Shown here: in pieces, positions 62,155 to 64,000 of the stretch | How the letters are laid out: every line of letters begins with the position of its first letter | Numbering within the stretch: the first letter of the stretch is position 1 | From: Halorubrum sp. 2020YC2 | GTDB taxonomy: Archaea; Halobacteriota; Halobacteria; Halobacteriales; Haloferacaceae | Direction: 5' to 3' | DNA length: 64,000 nt | NCBI RefSeq assembly: GCF_018623055.1 | Contig: NZ_CP076019.1 | Coordinates: 2,480,001-2,544,000 of the forward strand | Made by a program: the position numbers and the translations under genes | The notes under the pieces: generated by a model | The model's database searches: none | The model's input: only the letters and a program-made list of their open reading frames with translations | What the model was told of the DNA's origin: nothing

Positions 62155-62589
62155 CCCTAACCGCCAACCGACCCCCCGGTGTCGATTCGGCGTCGACGAG
62201 CAGCCCGTCCAGTCCGGATCCGCGCTTGTGTTGCGGTCGATATCGTCGCGAACCTCCCGGTCGAGAGGGTCGATCGAGGCGAAAACGGCCGCAAAAAGAG
62301 GATCTGAATAGTGTTGCCACTCACGAGGAGCCGCGCTACCGGAGCGTTTGGCCCTTCCCCCACGCACTCCGCACGAACCGAATCTTCGGTCCTGTCGCGG
62401 GAGTACGACGGCGTCGCTTCCGGGGTCGACCACGCCCGTCCCGACCAGTTCCAGTCCGGTTATTTCGTGGTCTGGAATCAATCGATATGCGGCGGTGGGT
62501 CGCCGGAATGTTAGAAAACCAGATAGTCCGTCGTCGGTCCTCTCGCGTGGACGACAGGTCTTTAGCCCAGTCAGTTACACGTACCTCGT
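62155..62589. other. GC-rich region between the cassette and the next gene
   Basis: About 435 nt of host-like composition without a sure gene. A minus-strand frame MIPDHEITGLELVGTGVVDP with VVLPRQDRRFGS, and then LFAAVFASIDPLDREVRDDI, might be the 5' remnant of a host gene cut by insertion of the AT-rich cassette. The signal is weak. Confidence 0.35.
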
Positions 62590-64000
62590 ATGGACGTGGA
62601 CCGCTTCGAGGGAGTTCAGTCGGGGATTGCCGAGCGGACTGAGCTGGCTTCCGAACCGGGGACGACCGCGGTCCCTCCCGAGGGCGTCCCGAGCGTTGAA
62701 TCCGTCGAGAGCGTCGTCGGCGTTACGGGCGGATACACCCTGCTCGCCGCCGTCAGCGCCGCGGTGCTTCTCGTAGTCGCGGTCGGTGCGCTGGTCGTGT
62801 ACCGCCGCCGGGCCGCTGACACGTCCGGCGGCCGCTCGGCGTCTCCGACGAGCGGCGGCGCCTCGGGCGGTGGCGGCGCGACCGTCGACCGAGACGGAGG
62901 AACAAGCGGTGCGACCGAGCCGGATGTCAGCGAGTCGAACCGGTCGGACGGTAGCGGCGCGAACACGGGCGGCGCGAGCACGGCGTTCGACGACCGGATC
63001 GGCGATCGGACGCTCGACCGGCTCGAACCGGTTGCGCCGGACGCGGTCTCGCGAGTCCGTGACCGGCTCCCGCTTGGTCGGAACGCGGCGCCGAGCGCAG
63101 TCGACGCCATAGAGCGTGACCTCCGGGAGGCTGTCGAGGACGCGCTCGACGAGGGGCTGTTCGACCCGACCGTGACCTCGCCGCTGGGCGGGACCTACGA
63201 CGTAGTGAACCTGCCGAGCCGATTCCGCGAACTGACGGTTCCTCCCGAGGGCGAGACGGTCCACGTGGCGGATCTGGAGGGAGTCGTCCGCGACGCGCTC
63301 TCCGGCCGGGACCTCCACGAGGCCGCTCGAACCATCGCGGCGGTCCACGAGCACTGTCAAGAGATCGAGTCGCACATCCGGCGCCGCGAGGGATCGTACC
63401 TCGAAACGCGACGAGAGGCGGAGCGGACGCTCGAGGACATCCAAGAGATGACCGACCGATTCGACGGCGCCCTCGCCGACCGGGTTCGAGAGTTCGTCGT
63501 CGACGGGCGGCACGAAGCCCTCTCGGGTGTCCGCGACATCGAGCGACAGATCGACACCGCGGACCGGTCGCTCCACGCCTGCGCGTTCGACGATGCCGAA
63601 CGGACGATCCGCGACGCCGAACGAGCGGGCGACGACCTGCTGATGGCGGTCGATTTTCTCGGCGGTGTCACCGGAACGATCGACCACGGAAGCGGCCGGG
63701 TCAAGCTTCCGGAGAGAGTGGACGACGCGTTCGTCGCCGATCTCGTGCCGATCCTCGAACGACAGTACACCGTCGGCGTCGAGCTCGACGGCGACGAGAT
63801 CGTCGTCAGCGGCGGCGAGTCGTCGCAGTCCGAAGGGCGCGGCTCCGTACGCTCCGGCGGCGGGGGCGGGTCGCGTCCCGGCGGCAGCGGATCCGGTTCC
63901 GAGCCCGGGGCTTCCGGTTCCCCTTCGTCCGGTGATTCGACAGGGGGATCGAAGCGGGAGAGAAGCGGTGGACGTGAACAGCTCACGCCGGACGCGGTCG
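62590..64000 (+). CDS. Membrane-anchored coiled-coil protein (3' end outside window)
   Basis: At least 470 residues, open to the window edge. MDVDRFEGVQSGIAERTELA begins the protein. A single membrane helix lies at about 48-75 (YTLLAAVSAAVLLVVAVGAL). A low-complexity Gly/Ser linker follows, then a helical charged domain (RLEPVAPDAVSRVRDRLPLG, DAIERDLREAVEDALDEGLF, LHEAARTIAAVHEHCQEIES, AERTLEDIQEMTDRFDGALA) and another Gly/Ser/acidic linker near the end. It lacks an N-terminal signal peptide and is probably anchored by the central helix with the bulk inside. The family is not recognised. Confidence 0.7.
   Translation, partial: MDVDRFEGVQSGIAERTELASEPGTTAVPPEGVPSVESVESVVGVTGGYTLLAAVSAAVLLVVAVGALVVYRRRAADTSGGRSASPTSGGASGGGGATVDRDGGTSGATEPDVSESNRSDGSGANTGGASTAFDDRIGDRTLDRLEPVAPDAVSRVRDRLPLGRNAAPSAVDAIERDLREAVEDALDEGLFDPTVTSPLGGTYDVVNLPSRFRELTVPPEGETVHVADLEGVVRDALSGRDLHEAARTIAAVHEHCQEIESHIRRREGSYLETRREAERTLEDIQEMTDRFDGALADRVREFVVDGRHEALSGVRDIERQIDTADRSLHACAFDDAERTIRDAERAGDDLLMAVDFLGGVTGTIDHGSGRVKLPERVDDAFVADLVPILERQYTVGVELDGDEIVVSGGESSQSEGRGSVRSGGGGGSRPGGSGSGSEPGASGSPSSGDSTGGSKRERSGGREQLTPDAV

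Noticed and set aside
62139-62776. Plus-strand frames of 140-170 codons across the right island edge as a gene
   Set aside because: Arg/Ser/Pro-rich translations that run antisense or out of phase with the AIPR-like gene and the coiled-coil gene; no motif seen.

Overview
The window is chromosomal DNA of a halophilic archaeon (class Halobacteria). The support is high GC outside a few islands, strongly acidic proteins, and typical haloarchaeal families: HalOD1, PGF-CTERM surface protein, TRAM protein, MCM with intein, sampylation-type E1, AVSPVIG pilin. Archaeal core genes (aIF-1A, aIF-5A, PheST, TyrS) confirm the domain. The gene set recalls Halorubrum, but the genus cannot be fixed from sequence alone. 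Many genes have an AT-rich box about 25-30 nt before the start codon, as expected for leaderless haloarchaeal transcripts.

Layout. 0-21 kb: housekeeping and conserved haloarchaeal genes: a RimK-like ligase, aIF-1A, an Fe-S photolyase, a surface-protein pair (PGF-CTERM protein plus a giant beta-helix protein), a regulator, an aldo/keto reductase, tRNA-Leu, a DMT transporter, a metallo-deacylase, a cupin, a site-2 protease, a DUF460 protein and TyrS. 21-37 kb: a Ski2-type helicase, a TRAM protein, MCM with a 523-residue intein followed by a run of conserved unknowns ending in a MinD/ParA-like ATPase, a dead M48-like membrane protein, and pheST. 37-46 kb: ordinary genes, but with about a dozen single-base or small frameshifts, including in essential aIF-5A, and a chimeric junction between an AI-2E transporter and a carotenoid oxygenase. 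This looks more like poor sequence quality or assembly than a run of true pseudogenes. 44.8-49.6 kb: a sulfur-carrier neighbourhood: rhodanese, TusA, cysteine synthase, ThiS/MoaD-like protein, E1 (UbaA-like), JAMM protease and DsrE. 49.8-54.5 kb: a TPR-like protein, a second carotenoid oxygenase and a TauE/SafE permease. 54.5-62.2 kb: an accessory region with a PhiH1-type repressor, a pilin, gene fragments, and then an AT-rich cassette: a D12-class adenine methyltransferase convergent with an overlapping three-gene operon encoding an AIPR-like protein, an HNH nuclease and an Mrr-like/winged-helix protein. The window ends inside a membrane-anchored coiled-coil protein.

Two observations stand out. 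First, six intergenic copies of a 250-450 bp element share conserved blocks around a stem whose two arms change together between copies, often with a TATA-like box upstream. This suggests a structured RNA or mobile palindromic element. Second, the methyltransferase/AIPR/HNH/Mrr-like cassette at 57.8-62.2 kb is a candidate uncharacterised defence or restriction system.
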